Of a stretch of DNA of 64,000 bases, positions 52,980 through 61,455 are shown piece by piece. A model generated the notes under the pieces. The model was not told the origin of the DNA, searched no databases, and saw only the letters and a program-made list of their open reading frames with translations. The position numbers and the translations under genes are program-made. The first letter of the stretch is position 1. Each line of letters begins with the position of its first letter. The DNA is from Pseudomonas sp. Irchel s3b2 (GTDB lineage Bacteria > Pseudomonadota > Gammaproteobacteria > Pseudomonadales > Pseudomonadaceae): NCBI RefSeq assembly GCF_900187445.1, contig NZ_FYEB01000022.1, positions 1 through 64,000 of the forward strand. Reading direction: 5' to 3'.

Positions 52980-54002
52980 TCAGTCGAACACGCCGAAGGT
53001 CATGTAGCTGAACCACGAGCGGTCGGTGTTGTTGGCTTCGGACTCGTGCTGCTCTTCTTCGATCACATCGCCGTTTTCATCTTTAGGCTTGAGCTCGTTC
53101 GGAATCGAGTCCTTGGCATCCTGGAACTGCCTCTGCACGTCCTGGTTGGCGCGGGTTTGGCCCGGCGGCAGCGGCGGACGGGATTCGATCAGGCCCAGGG
53201 TGGCCTTGCTCAGCCACGAACGGTTGTCGGCTTCATCCCTCGACGGCACAAATTGACCGTCCACCAGGCTTGGGTGGTTCGGGTAGTTGAGCTTCAGGGT
53301 TTCGAGGCTGGTTGCGGCCAGTTCGTCCAGGTGCAGACGCTGATAGGCTTCAGTCATCACCGCCAGGCCGTCACCGACCGAAGGGGTTTCCTGGAAGTTT
53401 TCCACCACGTAACGACCACGGTTCGCGGCGGCGACATAGGCCTGACGGGTCAGGTAATAGTCGGCAACGTGAATCTCGTAGGAAGCCAGCAGGTTGCGCA
53501 GATAGATCATGCGCTGCTTGGCATCCGGCGAGTAGCGGCTGTTCGGGAAGCGGCTGGTCAGCTGGGCGAACTCGTTGTAAGAGTCGCGAGCGGCGCCCGG
53601 GTCACGCTTGGTCATGTCCAGCGGCAGGAAGCGCGCGAGCAGACCGACGTCCTGGTCGAAAGAGGTCAGACCCTTGAGGTAGTAGGCGTAATCGACGTTC
53701 GGGTGCTGCGGGTGCAGACGAATGAAACGCTCGGCGGCGGACTTCGCAGCCTCAGGCTCGGCATTCTTGTAGTTGGCGTAGATGAGCTCGAGTTGAGCCT
53801 GATCAGCGTAGCGACCGAACGGATAACGCGACTCCAGAGCCTTCAGCTTGGCTGTGGCGGCGGTGTAGCTATTGTTATCCAGATCGTGCTGAGCCTGCTG
53901 GTACAGCTCGACTTCGCTCAGGTTTTCGTCTACGACTTCCTTCGATGAGCAAGCAGCGGTCAATGCGAGGATGGCGATCAGCAGCAGGTGTTTCACTTGC
54001 AT
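52980..54002 (-). CDS. bamD: Outer-membrane assembly lipoprotein BamD
   Basis: A 340-residue essential lipoprotein of the BAM complex. Lipoprotein signal (LLLIAILALTAAC, modified cysteine about residue 18), then five TPR repeats in residues 25-245 with ESRYPFGRYADQAQLELIYANYKN (first TPR) and PNSRYSPDAKQRM. The C-terminal 95 residues are Pro-, Arg-, Asp- and Glu-rich and longer than in E. coli BamD, a common feature of Pseudomonas. Start ATG at 54002; the upstream extension to 54155 would run into the divergent rluD gene. Followed by its own terminator. Confidence 0.94.
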   Translation of the reverse strand: MQVKHLLLIAILALTAACSSKEVVDENLSEVELYQQAQHDLDNNSYTAATAKLKALESRYPFGRYADQAQLELIYANYKNAEPEAAKSAAERFIRLHPQHPNVDYAYYLKGLTSFDQDVGLLARFLPLDMTKRDPGAARDSYNEFAQLTSRFPNSRYSPDAKQRMIYLRNLLASYEIHVADYYLTRQAYVAAANRGRYVVENFQETPSVGDGLAVMTEAYQRLHLDELAATSLETLKLNYPNHPSLVDGQFVPSRDEADNRSWLSKATLGLIESRPPLPPGQTRANQDVQRQFQDAKDSIPNELKPKDENGDVIEEEQHESEANNTDRSWFSYMTFGVFD

Positions 54003-54153
54003 GGCGGCTTGCGTCCCTATGACGGCCGCTGTCTTGGGCGGGGCCGTCCTGTTATGATGAGCGCCCCGTTGAAAAGCCTCGGGGCAAAAGACGCCGTATT
54101 TAACCACAAGCGCGCAGCCGAAACCAAAGGCTGTGCCGACGCCTAGTCTGAGC

Positions 54154-55116
54154 ATGTCCGATAAAATTGAACTTCGCGCAGAGGTGCCGTCCGAATTGGG
54201 CGGCCAACGCCTCGATCAAGTCGCCGCACAACTATTCGCTGAGCACTCGCGCTCGCGCCTTTCCGCCTGGATCAAAGACGGCCGCCTGACTGTGGATGGG
54301 GCGGTTATCCGCCCGCGAGACATCGTTCACGGTGGCGCCGTTCTTGAGCTGACTGCCGAGCAGGAAGCTCAAGGCGAATGGATCGCTCAAGACATTGAGC
54401 TGGACATCGTCTATGAAGACGACGACATCCTGGTGATCAACAAGCCTGCGGGCCTGGTGGTGCACCCGGCTGCCGGTCATGCCGACGGCACCTTGCTTAA
54501 TGCCTTGCTGCACCATGTGCCGGACATCATCAATGTGCCCCGCGCCGGTATCGTGCATCGCCTGGACAAGGACACCACCGGTCTGATGGTGGTGGCCAAG
54601 ACCATTCAGGCGCAAACACAGCTTGTCACGCAATTGCAGAGCCGCAGCGTCAGCCGGATCTACGAATGCATCGTGATTGGTGTGGTGACAGCCGGTGGCA
54701 AGATCAATGCGCCGATCGGTCGTCATGGCCAGCAACGCCAGCGCATGGCTGTAATGGAAGGTGGCAAGCAAGCCGTCAGCCATTACCGCGTGCTCGAGCG
54801 TTTCCGCTCCCACACTCACGTGCGGGTGAAACTGGAAACCGGTCGTACACACCAGATTCGCGTGCACATGGCGCATATCAACTACCCGTTGGTCGGAGAC
54901 CCTGCCTATGGCGGTCGCTTCCGTATTCCGCCGGCTGCCAGTGTGACCATGGTCGAATCCTTGAAGAATTTCCCGCGCCAGGCGCTGCATGCGCGGTTCC
55001 TGGAACTGGATCATCCGACCACCGGTAAACGCATGAGCTGGGAATCGCCATTGCCAGATGACTTTGTCTGGTTGCTGTCCCTGCTCAAGCAAGACCGCGA
55101 GGCGTTCATCGGATGA
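54154..55116 (+). CDS. rluD: 23S rRNA pseudouridine synthase RluD
   Basis: A 320-residue enzyme that makes pseudouridines 1911, 1915 and 1917 in helix 69. S4 RNA-binding domain (about 14-70, GGQRLDQVAAQLF) and RluA catalytic domain with HRLDKDTTGLM holding the aspartate nucleophile, plus LETGRTHQIRVHMAHI. Length complete. Start ATG at 54154 (MSDKIEL). Divergent from bamD by about 150 bases, overlaps pgeF by 4 bases. Confidence 0.96.
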   Translation: MSDKIELRAEVPSELGGQRLDQVAAQLFAEHSRSRLSAWIKDGRLTVDGAVIRPRDIVHGGAVLELTAEQEAQGEWIAQDIELDIVYEDDDILVINKPAGLVVHPAAGHADGTLLNALLHHVPDIINVPRAGIVHRLDKDTTGLMVVAKTIQAQTQLVTQLQSRSVSRIYECIVIGVVTAGGKINAPIGRHGQQRQRMAVMEGGKQAVSHYRVLERFRSHTHVRVKLETGRTHQIRVHMAHINYPLVGDPAYGGRFRIPPAASVTMVESLKNFPRQALHARFLELDHPTTGKRMSWESPLPDDFVWLLSLLKQDREAFIG

Positions 55117-55838
55117 GTGACTGGCTGATTCCCGACTGGCCTGCGCCTGCCGGGGTGAAAGCCTGCGTCACCACCCGTGCGGGCGGCGTCAGTCTGGCGC
55201 CGTTCGACAGCCTCAACCTCGGCGATCACGTCGACGACAGCCCCGACGCTGTCGCCGAAAACCGCCGTCGCCTTACCGATCATTTCTCCATTCAACCGGC
55301 CTGGTTAAAGCAGGTGCACGGCATTGTCGTGGCTTATGCCAACCCAGACCTGGTGGCCACTGCTGATGCCAGCTGGACGGCAACACCCGGTATCGCCTGC
55401 GCGGCAATGACCGCTGATTGTCTGCCAGCGCTGTTTTGCGACCGCGCCGGCACCCGCGTCGCTGCCGCCCATGCCGGTTGGCGCGGATTGGCGGCGGGTG
55501 TGCTGGAAGCGACCCTCGACAGTCTGGCTGTACAGCCTGCAGACGTGCTGGTCTGGCTCGGCCCGGCCATTGGCCCAAAAGCCTTTGAAGTCGGCCCGGA
55601 AGTGCGCGAAACCTTCGTCCAGCAATTGCCAGAAGCCGCCAAAGCCTTTGTGCCGAGCCAAAACGCCGGCAAGTTCATGGCCGACATCTATGAGCTGGCG
55701 CGTTTGCGTCTGGCTGCTCGGGGCGTTACCGCTGTTTATGGCGGTGGTTTCTGCACCGTGACCGATCCTCGCTTCTTTTCTTTCCGCCGCAGCCCACGCA
55801 CCGGTCGGTTTGCTTCCCTGATCTGGCTCGAACGCTAG
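55113..55838 (+). CDS. pgeF: Peptidoglycan editing factor/YfiH purine nucleoside phosphorylase-like
   Basis: A 241-residue protein of the DUF152/Cu-oxidase_4 family. Conserved motifs are KQVHG, AAMTADCLPALFCD and AAAHAGWRGLAAGVLE with catalytic/metal His, and GGFCTVTDPRFFSFRR at the end. Homologues (PgeF, LACC1) remove misplaced L-Ser from peptidoglycan precursors and phosphorolyse purine nucleosides in vitro. ATGA overlap with rluD shows cotranscription, which is conserved in proteobacteria. Confidence 0.94.
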   Translation: MSDWLIPDWPAPAGVKACVTTRAGGVSLAPFDSLNLGDHVDDSPDAVAENRRRLTDHFSIQPAWLKQVHGIVVAYANPDLVATADASWTATPGIACAAMTADCLPALFCDRAGTRVAAAHAGWRGLAAGVLEATLDSLAVQPADVLVWLGPAIGPKAFEVGPEVRETFVQQLPEAAKAFVPSQNAGKFMADIYELARLRLAARGVTAVYGGGFCTVTDPRFFSFRRSPRTGRFASLIWLER

Positions 55839-55868
55839 ACTTCTCTGATCTACATCAACTGTACGACG

Positions 55869-55898
55869 CTTGAATCTCCCAGAATCGACCGCATCTAT
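55869..55898 (+). promoter_or_regulatory. Sigma-32-type promoter of clpB
   Basis: -35 CTTGAA (55869-55874), 14-base spacer, -10 CCGCATCTAT (55889-55898). Matches the heat-shock consensus CTTGAA-N13-15-CCCCATNT closely and lies 70 bases upstream of the clpB start. Confidence 0.85.
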
Positions 55899-55967
55899 AG
55901 CGGTATCTGGCAGGTTTCTTCATTCAGGATGTTTATCGGTCCGGCCTGCTCAAAAGGAAGGTGACCC

Positions 55968-58532
55968 ATGCGTATAGACCGTTTAACCAGCAAGTTGCAG
56001 TTAGCCTTGTCCGACGCCCAATCCCTGGCCGTCGGCCTCGACCATCCGGCCATTGAACCGGCGCATTTGATGCAGGCCATGCTTGAACAACAGGGTGGTT
56101 CTATCAAACCCCTGCTAATGCAGGTGGGTTTCGACGTCAACAGCCTGCGTAAAGAGCTGACCAAAGCCCTCGATCAGTTGCCGAAAATCCAGAACCCGAC
56201 CGGCGACGTGAACATGTCGCAGGATCTGGCGCGCCTGCTCAACCAGGCTGATCGCCTGGCCCAGCAGAAGGGCGACCAATTCATATCCAGCGAACTGGTG
56301 CTGCTCGCCGCGATGGACGAGAACAGCAAGTTAGGCAAATTGTTGCTGGGCCAGGGCGTGAGCAAGAAAGCCCTGGAAAACGCGATCAACAACCTGCGCG
56401 GCGGTGAGGCAGTCAATGACGCCAACCACGAAGAATCGCGTCAGGCGCTCGACAAGTACACCATCGACCTGACCAAACGCGCCGAAGAAGGCAAGCTTGA
56501 TCCAGTGATCGGTCGCGACGACGAAATTCGCCGGACCATTCAGGTCCTGCAACGCCGTACCAAAAACAACCCGGTGCTGATCGGCGAGCCTGGCGTGGGT
56601 AAAACCGCCATCGCCGAAGGCTTGGCCCAGCGCATCATCAACGGCGAAGTGCCGGATGGCCTGAGGGGCAAGCGCCTGTTGTCTCTGGACATGGGCGCGC
56701 TGATTGCCGGTGCCAAGTACCGCGGCGAGTTCGAAGAGCGCCTCAAATCCCTGCTTAACGAACTGTCGAAGCAGGAAGGGCAGATCATTCTGTTCATCGA
56801 CGAACTGCACACCATGGTCGGCGCCGGCAAAGGCGAGGGCTCGATGGATGCGGGCAACATGCTCAAGCCAGCATTGGCTCGCGGTGAACTGCATTGTGTG
56901 GGCGCGACCACGCTCAACGAGTACCGCCAATATATAGAGAAGGACGCGGCCCTCGAGCGGCGCTTCCAGAAAGTCCTGGTGGATGAGCCGAGCGAAGAAG
57001 ACACCATCGCCATCCTGCGTGGCCTGAAAGAGCGTTACGAGGTGCACCACAAGGTGGCGATCACCGACGGCGCGATCATCGCCGCGGCCAAGCTCAGTCA
57101 TCGTTACATCACCGACCGTCAGCTGCCGGACAAAGCCATTGACCTGATCGACGAAGCTGCCAGCCGCATCCGCATGGAAATCGACTCCAAGCCGGAAGTG
57201 CTGGACCGCCTGGAACGTCGCCTGATTCAGCTGAAGGTGGAATCCCAGGCGCTGAAGAAAGAAAGCGACGACGCGGCGAAGAAACGTCTGGAAAAACTGC
57301 AGGAAGAAATCGACCGTCACGAGCGTGAATATTCGGACCTCGAAGAGATCTGGAATTCGGAAAAAGCCGAAGTACAAGGTTCGGCACAGATCCAGCAGAA
57401 AATCGAACAGTCCCGTCAGGAACTGGAAGCCGCACGCCGTAAAGGCGACTTGAACCGCATGGCCGAGCTGCAATATGGAGTGATCCCGGACCTGGAACGC
57501 AGCCTGCAAATGGTCGACCAGCATGGCAAAAGCGAAAACCAGTTGCTGCGCAGCAAGGTGACTGAAGAAGAGATTGCTGAAGTCGTGTCGAAGTGGACCG
57601 GTATCCCCGTGGCGAAAATGCTCGAGGGCGAGCGCGAAAAACTGATGAAGATGGAAAGCCTGTTGCACCAGCGCGTGATCGGTCAGGACGAAGCGGTGAT
57701 CGCTGTCTCCAACGCGGTGCGGCGTTCCCGTGCCGGGTTGTCCGACCCGAATCGCCCGAGCGGCTCGTTCATGTTCCTCGGCCCGACCGGTGTCGGTAAA
57801 ACCGAGCTGTGCAAGGCGCTTGCCGAGTTCCTCTTCGATACCGAAGAGGCGATGGTGCGGATCGACATGTCCGAATTCATGGAGAAACATTCCGTGGCTC
57901 GCTTGATCGGCGCGCCACCGGGCTATGTGGGTTATGAAGAGGGCGGTTACCTGACCGAGGCGGTGCGTCGCAAGCCTTATTCGGTGATCCTGCTGGACGA
58001 GGTCGAAAAGGCCCACCCGGATGTGTTCAACATCTTGCTGCAAGTGCTGGAAGATGGCCGTTTGACCGACAGCCATGGCCGCACGGTGGATTTCAAAAAT
58101 ACCGTGATTGTCATGACGTCCAACCTGGGCTCGGTGCAGATCCAGGAACTGGTGGGTGATCGCGAAGCGCAGCGGGCTGCGGTAATGGATGCGATTTCCA
58201 CGCACTTCCGGCCGGAGTTCATCAACCGGGTCGACGAAGTGGTGATATTCGAGCCATTGGCTCGGGATCAGATTGCCGGCATTACCGAGATCCAGTTGGG
58301 GCGTCTGCGTAGCCGCCTGACAGAGCGTGAGCTGAAGCTTGAGCTGAGTCCGGAAGCGATGGATAAGCTGATCGCCGTTGGTTACGACCCGGTGTATGGC
58401 GCACGGCCGCTCAAACGGGCGATCCAGCGCTGGATCGAGAACCCGCTGGCACAGCTGATTCTGTCGGGTCGATTCATGCCGGGCGAGACCGCCAAAGGTG
58501 TGGTGGAGAACGACGAAATCGTCTTCGTCTGA
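55968..58532 (+). CDS. clpB: ClpB disaggregase
   Basis: An 854-residue AAA+ chaperone that dissolves aggregates with DnaK. It begins MRIDRLTSKLQLALSDAQSLAV (Clp N-domain). NBD1 has GEPGVGKTA (about residue 206) and LFIDELHTMVG. A long coiled-coil M-domain (about 410-525) follows, then NBD2 with GPTGVGKTE and ILLDEVEKAHPDVFN. Length and domains complete. The upstream sigma-32 promoter implies heat-shock control. ATG 55968 has AAGGAGG-like AAGGAAGG 5-9 bases upstream. A terminator follows. Confidence 0.97.
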   Translation: MRIDRLTSKLQLALSDAQSLAVGLDHPAIEPAHLMQAMLEQQGGSIKPLLMQVGFDVNSLRKELTKALDQLPKIQNPTGDVNMSQDLARLLNQADRLAQQKGDQFISSELVLLAAMDENSKLGKLLLGQGVSKKALENAINNLRGGEAVNDANHEESRQALDKYTIDLTKRAEEGKLDPVIGRDDEIRRTIQVLQRRTKNNPVLIGEPGVGKTAIAEGLAQRIINGEVPDGLRGKRLLSLDMGALIAGAKYRGEFEERLKSLLNELSKQEGQIILFIDELHTMVGAGKGEGSMDAGNMLKPALARGELHCVGATTLNEYRQYIEKDAALERRFQKVLVDEPSEEDTIAILRGLKERYEVHHKVAITDGAIIAAAKLSHRYITDRQLPDKAIDLIDEAASRIRMEIDSKPEVLDRLERRLIQLKVESQALKKESDDAAKKRLEKLQEEIDRHEREYSDLEEIWNSEKAEVQGSAQIQQKIEQSRQELEAARRKGDLNRMAELQYGVIPDLERSLQMVDQHGKSENQLLRSKVTEEEIAEVVSKWTGIPVAKMLEGEREKLMKMESLLHQRVIGQDEAVIAVSNAVRRSRAGLSDPNRPSGSFMFLGPTGVGKTELCKALAEFLFDTEEAMVRIDMSEFMEKHSVARLIGAPPGYVGYEEGGYLTEAVRRKPYSVILLDEVEKAHPDVFNILLQVLEDGRLTDSHGRTVDFKNTVIVMTSNLGSVQIQELVGDREAQRAAVMDAISTHFRPEFINRVDEVVIFEPLARDQIAGITEIQLGRLRSRLTERELKLELSPEAMDKLIAVGYDPVYGARPLKRAIQRWIENPLAQLILSGRFMPGETAKGVVENDEIVFV

Positions 58533-58554
58533 TCCCCTGCGGCAACAAAATGAA

Positions 58555-58583
58555 AGAGGCCTCGCATTGCGAGGCCTTTTTTT
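58555..58583 (+). terminator. Terminator of clpB
   Basis: Stem AGAGGCCTCGC/GCGAGGCCT with loop ATT and a seven-T run, 23 bases past the clpB stop. Confidence 0.93.
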
Positions 58584-58716
58584 CGATAGGCTGTTGAACT
58601 CAAAGGAAAATGCTTGTAAAGTGCGCCCCGCAGTAAGTCACCCGCCAGGGTTTCCGCTCCCCAAGCAGGAATCCAAAATAAGTTGCAAATCATTAACTTG
58701 AAAGCAATTTAGGGGG

Positions 58717-58744
58717 TTGACAGAGATGCTTAAGATTGTAGAAT
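58717..58744 (+). promoter_or_regulatory. Promoter for the tRNA operon
   Basis: -35 TTGACA (58717-58722), 16-base spacer, -10 TAGAAT (58739-58744), followed by GCGCGCC, a GC-rich discriminator typical of stable RNA. It lies 88 bases upstream of tRNA-Asn. Confidence 0.8.
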
Positions 58745-58832
58745 AGCGCGCCTCAGACATACGAACGCAGCGATGCGAACGAGTTGAAGAGAACGCAGTA
58801 AAGCTTCACTGTTGTAAATTGAAATATGTAGT

Positions 58833-58908
58833 TCCGTGATAGCTCAGTCGGTAGAGCAAATGACTGTTAATCATTGGGTCCCAGGTTCGAGTCCTGGTCA
58901 CGGAGCCA
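58833..58908 (+). tRNA. tRNA-Asn(GTT)
   Basis: A 76-base gene with acceptor TCCGTGA/TCACGGA, D-arm AGCTCAGTCGGTAGAGC, T-arm GGTTCGAGTCC and encoded CCA. The anticodon GTT sits in CTGTTAA at 58866-58868. Confidence 0.96.
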
Positions 58909-58917
58909 ATTTCAAAC

Positions 58918-58994
58918 CGGGGTATAGCGCAGTCCGGTAGCGCGCCTGCTTTGGGAGCAGGATGTCAGGAGTTCGAATCCCCTTACCCCGACCA
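58918..58994 (+). tRNA. tRNA-Pro(TGG), copy 1
   Basis: A 77-base gene with acceptor CGGGGTA/TACCCCG, T-loop GTTCGAATC, encoded CCA and anticodon TGG (58952-58954) in loop TTTGGGA. Identical to the copy at 59171. Confidence 0.96.
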
Positions 58995-58999
58995 TTTTT

Positions 59000-59075
59000 G
59001 GGTCGTTAGCTCAGTTGGTAGAGCAGTTGGCTTTTAACCAATTGGTCGTAGGTTCGAATCCCACACGACCCACCA
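59000..59075 (+). tRNA. tRNA-Lys(TTT)
   Basis: A 76-base gene with acceptor GGGTCGT/ACGACCC, T-loop GTTCGAATC, encoded CCA and anticodon TTT in CTTTTAA (59031-59037). Confidence 0.96.
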
Positions 59076-59139
59076 TTTTTGAAACCAGTTAGCGCTGGAA
59101 TCGAATCTTAAGATCAGAGGCCAAAAGCGCTGATCGAAG

Positions 59140-59168
59140 AAGGCGCCTTTCAAAGGTGCCTTTTTTTT
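59140..59168 (+). terminator. Terminator between tRNA-Lys and second tRNA-Pro
   Basis: Stem AAGGCGCCTT/AAGGTGCCTT-like with loop TCA and an eight-T run, between tRNA-Lys and the second Pro gene. The second tRNA-Pro therefore may depend on read-through or a separate start. Confidence 0.85.
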
Positions 59169-59170
59169 AC

Positions 59171-59247
59171 CGGGGTATAGCGCAGTCCGGTAGCGCGCCT
59201 GCTTTGGGAGCAGGATGTCAGGAGTTCGAATCCCCTTACCCCGACCA
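59171..59247 (+). tRNA. tRNA-Pro(TGG), copy 2
   Basis: A 77-base gene, identical base for base to the copy at 58918-58994, with encoded CCA. It begins 3 bases after the T-run of the terminator before it. Confidence 0.96.
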
Positions 59248-59252
59248 TATTA

Positions 59253-59288
59253 AAAATCCTCGTATCGAAAGATACGGGGATTTTTTTT
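59253..59288 (+). terminator. Terminator after tRNA operon
   Basis: Stem AAAATCCTCGTATC/GATACGGGGATTTT with GAAA loop and T-run. It lies 6 bases past the second tRNA-Pro. Confidence 0.9.
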
Positions 59289-59353
59289 GCCTGCTGCAAA
59301 TGCAAAAAAGCCCCGCTTCTCGATGGAGAGGCAGGGCTTGGGGCTTCAGGGAC

Positions 59354-59755
59354 TTAGCTATTGTCTTTCAGGTGCTCGAACAAGCCCTTCGGCATTTTTT
59401 TGCCATTGGCTTCGTAGTTGGTTTTCACGTTATCAAAAGCCTCTTGTTCGTCGATTTGGCCGTCATGGTTGGTGTCGATCTTGTCGAAGTCAGCTTTGGG
59501 TGCCACTTTCAGGAATTCCGCACGGGATACCTTGCCGTCGTCATCGGTGTCGGTTTTGGCCATCGAGGCATCGCCGCACTTGCCTTCGCCACATTTGCCT
59601 TCAGGCGTCTTCACGACCTGTTCCGCCGAAGCTAGCAGGTAGCCTTGAGTCAGTGGCTGCGAAGCGAATACGGAACCGGACAACATCATGCCACCGGCCA
59701 AGACTGCGCCGAGCAGGCCAACGGTATTTTTGCTGAGAGTAGTGGTACGGGACAT
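59354..59755 (-). CDS. EF-hand protein with tandem EGKCG motifs
   Basis: A 133-residue exported protein. N-terminal signal peptide (about 1-33, cut after VFA-S). Mature region has PEGKCGEGKCGDASM around residues 50-65, then two EF-hands with canonical loops DTDDDGKVSRAE and DTNHDGQIDEQE, and a basic C-terminal segment. EF-hands predict calcium binding in the periplasm. The EGKCG repeat resembles the cysteine motif of HvfA/BufA2-type precursors, which a DUF692 enzyme converts to metal-binding oxazolone/thioamide residues. No DUF692 gene is found nearby. Start ATG 59755 follows AGGAG by 8 bases. Function in this strain is not known. Confidence 0.8.
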   Translation of the reverse strand: MSRTTTLSKNTVGLLGAVLAGGMMLSGSVFASQPLTQGYLLASAEQVVKTPEGKCGEGKCGDASMAKTDTDDDGKVSRAEFLKVAPKADFDKIDTNHDGQIDEQEAFDNVKTNYEANGKKMPKGLFEHLKDNS

Positions 59756-59976
59756 TACAAATCTCCTGGGTTGCACGACGCAACCGCTCGATAAAGGACG
59801 CCACGCAAATGCGGCGATGACCGAAGCAGGCGGTGCCTTGCTCGGGTGTGGCCATTTAGCGGGCGTGGTGTATCGCTACTGTGTCGCGTAAGGGGGGCTT
59901 TGTAAGCGAAGGGATGGAATCAGCGGGGAGACACAGTGAGACACACAAGTGTCTGGAAGTTGGACCGAGGCGCCTG

Positions 59977-60072
59977 CTTCGCGGGCAAGTCGGATCGCCG
60001 CACCGCTCGCTCCTACAGTGAATCTGTGTCGTACACAAAATATCGTTGTAGGAGCGAGGCTTGCCCGCGAAG
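59977..60072. repeat. REP pair with inserted arm
   Basis: Left arm CTTCGCGGGCAAGTCGGATC with extra CGCCGCACCGCTCG before CTCCTACA; right arm TGTAGGAGCGAGGCTTGCCC ends at 60072. It has the same inserted bases as the copy at 28799-28904 but in reversed orientation. Confidence 0.88.
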
Positions 60073-60096
60073 AGGCCCTAACTAACGCCGAAAATC

Positions 60097-61395
60097 TTAA
60101 TGCAGCTTCAGCCGCGGCTCAGTCCCGCGACCAATCTTGCTACCCAGCATCAACATCGCCGTACGAAACGCGCCATACAGCGCCATCTGGTGCATGCGAT
60201 ACAGCGACACGTAAAACATCCGCGCCAGCCAGCCTTCAAGCATCACGCTACCGGTGAGGTTGCCCATCAAGTTACCCACAGCCGAAAAACGCGACAGCGA
60301 GATCAATGAGCCATAGTCGGTGTACTTGTACTCCGGCAGGGTCTTGCCTTCGATCCGCAGTTTCAGCGATTTGGCCAACAACGAAGCTTGCTGGTGCGCC
60401 GCCTGCGCCCGTGGCGGTACATTGCGATCAGTGCCCGGTTGTGGGCAGGCCGCGCAGTCACCGAAGGCGAAGATGTTCTCGTCGCGGGTGGTTTGCAGGG
60501 TCGGCAACACTTGCAGCTGATTGATGCGGTTGGTTTCCAGGCCATCAATGTCCTTGAGGAAGCCCGGCGCACGAATCCCGGCGGCCCAGACTTTGAGGCT
60601 GGCATTGATCACTTTGCCATCGGCGGTAATCAGGCTGTCTGCCGTCACTTCGCTGACCGCGGCATTGGTCATCACGTTGACCCCGAGTTTCTCCAGGGTT
60701 TTATGCACCGGGCCACCGATTCGGTCCGGCAGCGCAGGGAGCACCCGTGGTCCGGCTTCGATCAGGGTGATGTGCATGTTTTCCGGTTTGATCCGGTCCA
60801 GGCCGTAGGCCGCGAGTTCATGGGCGGCGTTGTGCAGTTCCGCCGCCAGTTCGACGCCGGTGGCGCCAGCACCGACGATGGCCACGCTGATCTGCTGCAC
60901 CGTGTCGGTTTGCCCGGCGTGGGCGCGCAAGTAGTGATTGAGCAATTGCTGATGGAAACGCTCGGCCTGTTTGCGGGTATCGAGGAACAAACAGTGCTGC
61001 GCCGCGCCTTGAGTGCCGAAATCGTTGGTGGTGCTGCCGACGGCAATCACCAGCGAGTCGTAAGGCACTTCGCGCGCTGGCACCAGTTCCAGACCGGCAT
61101 CGTCATAAGTGGCGGCCAGCTGGATTTTCTTCTGTTCGCGATCGAGCCCGCTCATGCGCCCAAGCTGGAACTCGAAGTGGTTCCATTTTGCCTGGGCAAC
61201 ATAGTTGAGTTCGTCTTCGGAAGAGTTCAGGGAACCTGCCGCCACTTCGTGCAGCAGCGGTTTCCAGATGTGGGTCAGGTTCGCGTCGACCAGCATTACA
61301 CTGGCCGTGCCGCGCTTGCCCAGAGTCTTACCCAGACGGGTAGCCAACTCCAGACCGCCGGCGCCGCCGCCAACGATGACAATACGATGAGTCAT
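60097..61395 (-). CDS. ndh: Type II NADH dehydrogenase (Ndh)
   Basis: A 432-residue single-subunit NADH:quinone oxidoreductase. Two Rossmann folds are seen: FAD site IVIVGGGAGGLELATRLG and NAD site VAIVGAGATGVELAAELH. A later FAD segment ENIFAFGDCAACP is present. A C-terminal amphipathic helix likely anchors it to the inner membrane. No proton pumping. Start ATG 61395 with GAGATA upstream. At PA4538 position by memory. Confidence 0.93.
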   Translation of the reverse strand: MTHRIVIVGGGAGGLELATRLGKTLGKRGTASVMLVDANLTHIWKPLLHEVAAGSLNSSEDELNYVAQAKWNHFEFQLGRMSGLDREQKKIQLAATYDDAGLELVPAREVPYDSLVIAVGSTTNDFGTQGAAQHCLFLDTRKQAERFHQQLLNHYLRAHAGQTDTVQQISVAIVGAGATGVELAAELHNAAHELAAYGLDRIKPENMHITLIEAGPRVLPALPDRIGGPVHKTLEKLGVNVMTNAAVSEVTADSLITADGKVINASLKVWAAGIRAPGFLKDIDGLETNRINQLQVLPTLQTTRDENIFAFGDCAACPQPGTDRNVPPRAQAAHQQASLLAKSLKLRIEGKTLPEYKYTDYGSLISLSRFSAVGNLMGNLTGSVMLEGWLARMFYVSLYRMHQMALYGAFRTAMLMLGSKIGRGTEPRLKLH

Positions 61396-61455
61396 GGGGA
61401 TATCTCGCAAGGCTAAAAGAAATCGGTGCAATTACCCGAGCGAGCGCGATGCAGC

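Larger units (their letters stand above)
58533..58832. other. 300-base region between clpB and tRNA genes
   Basis: Contains the clpB terminator and the tRNA promoter. Between 58584 and 58716 I see nothing else, apart from AT-rich sequence around 58670-58715. Confidence 0.6.

Noticed and set aside
56331..58205. 624-codon antisense frame within clpB
   Set aside because: Shadow of clpB; histidine- and phenylalanine-rich product without family motifs.
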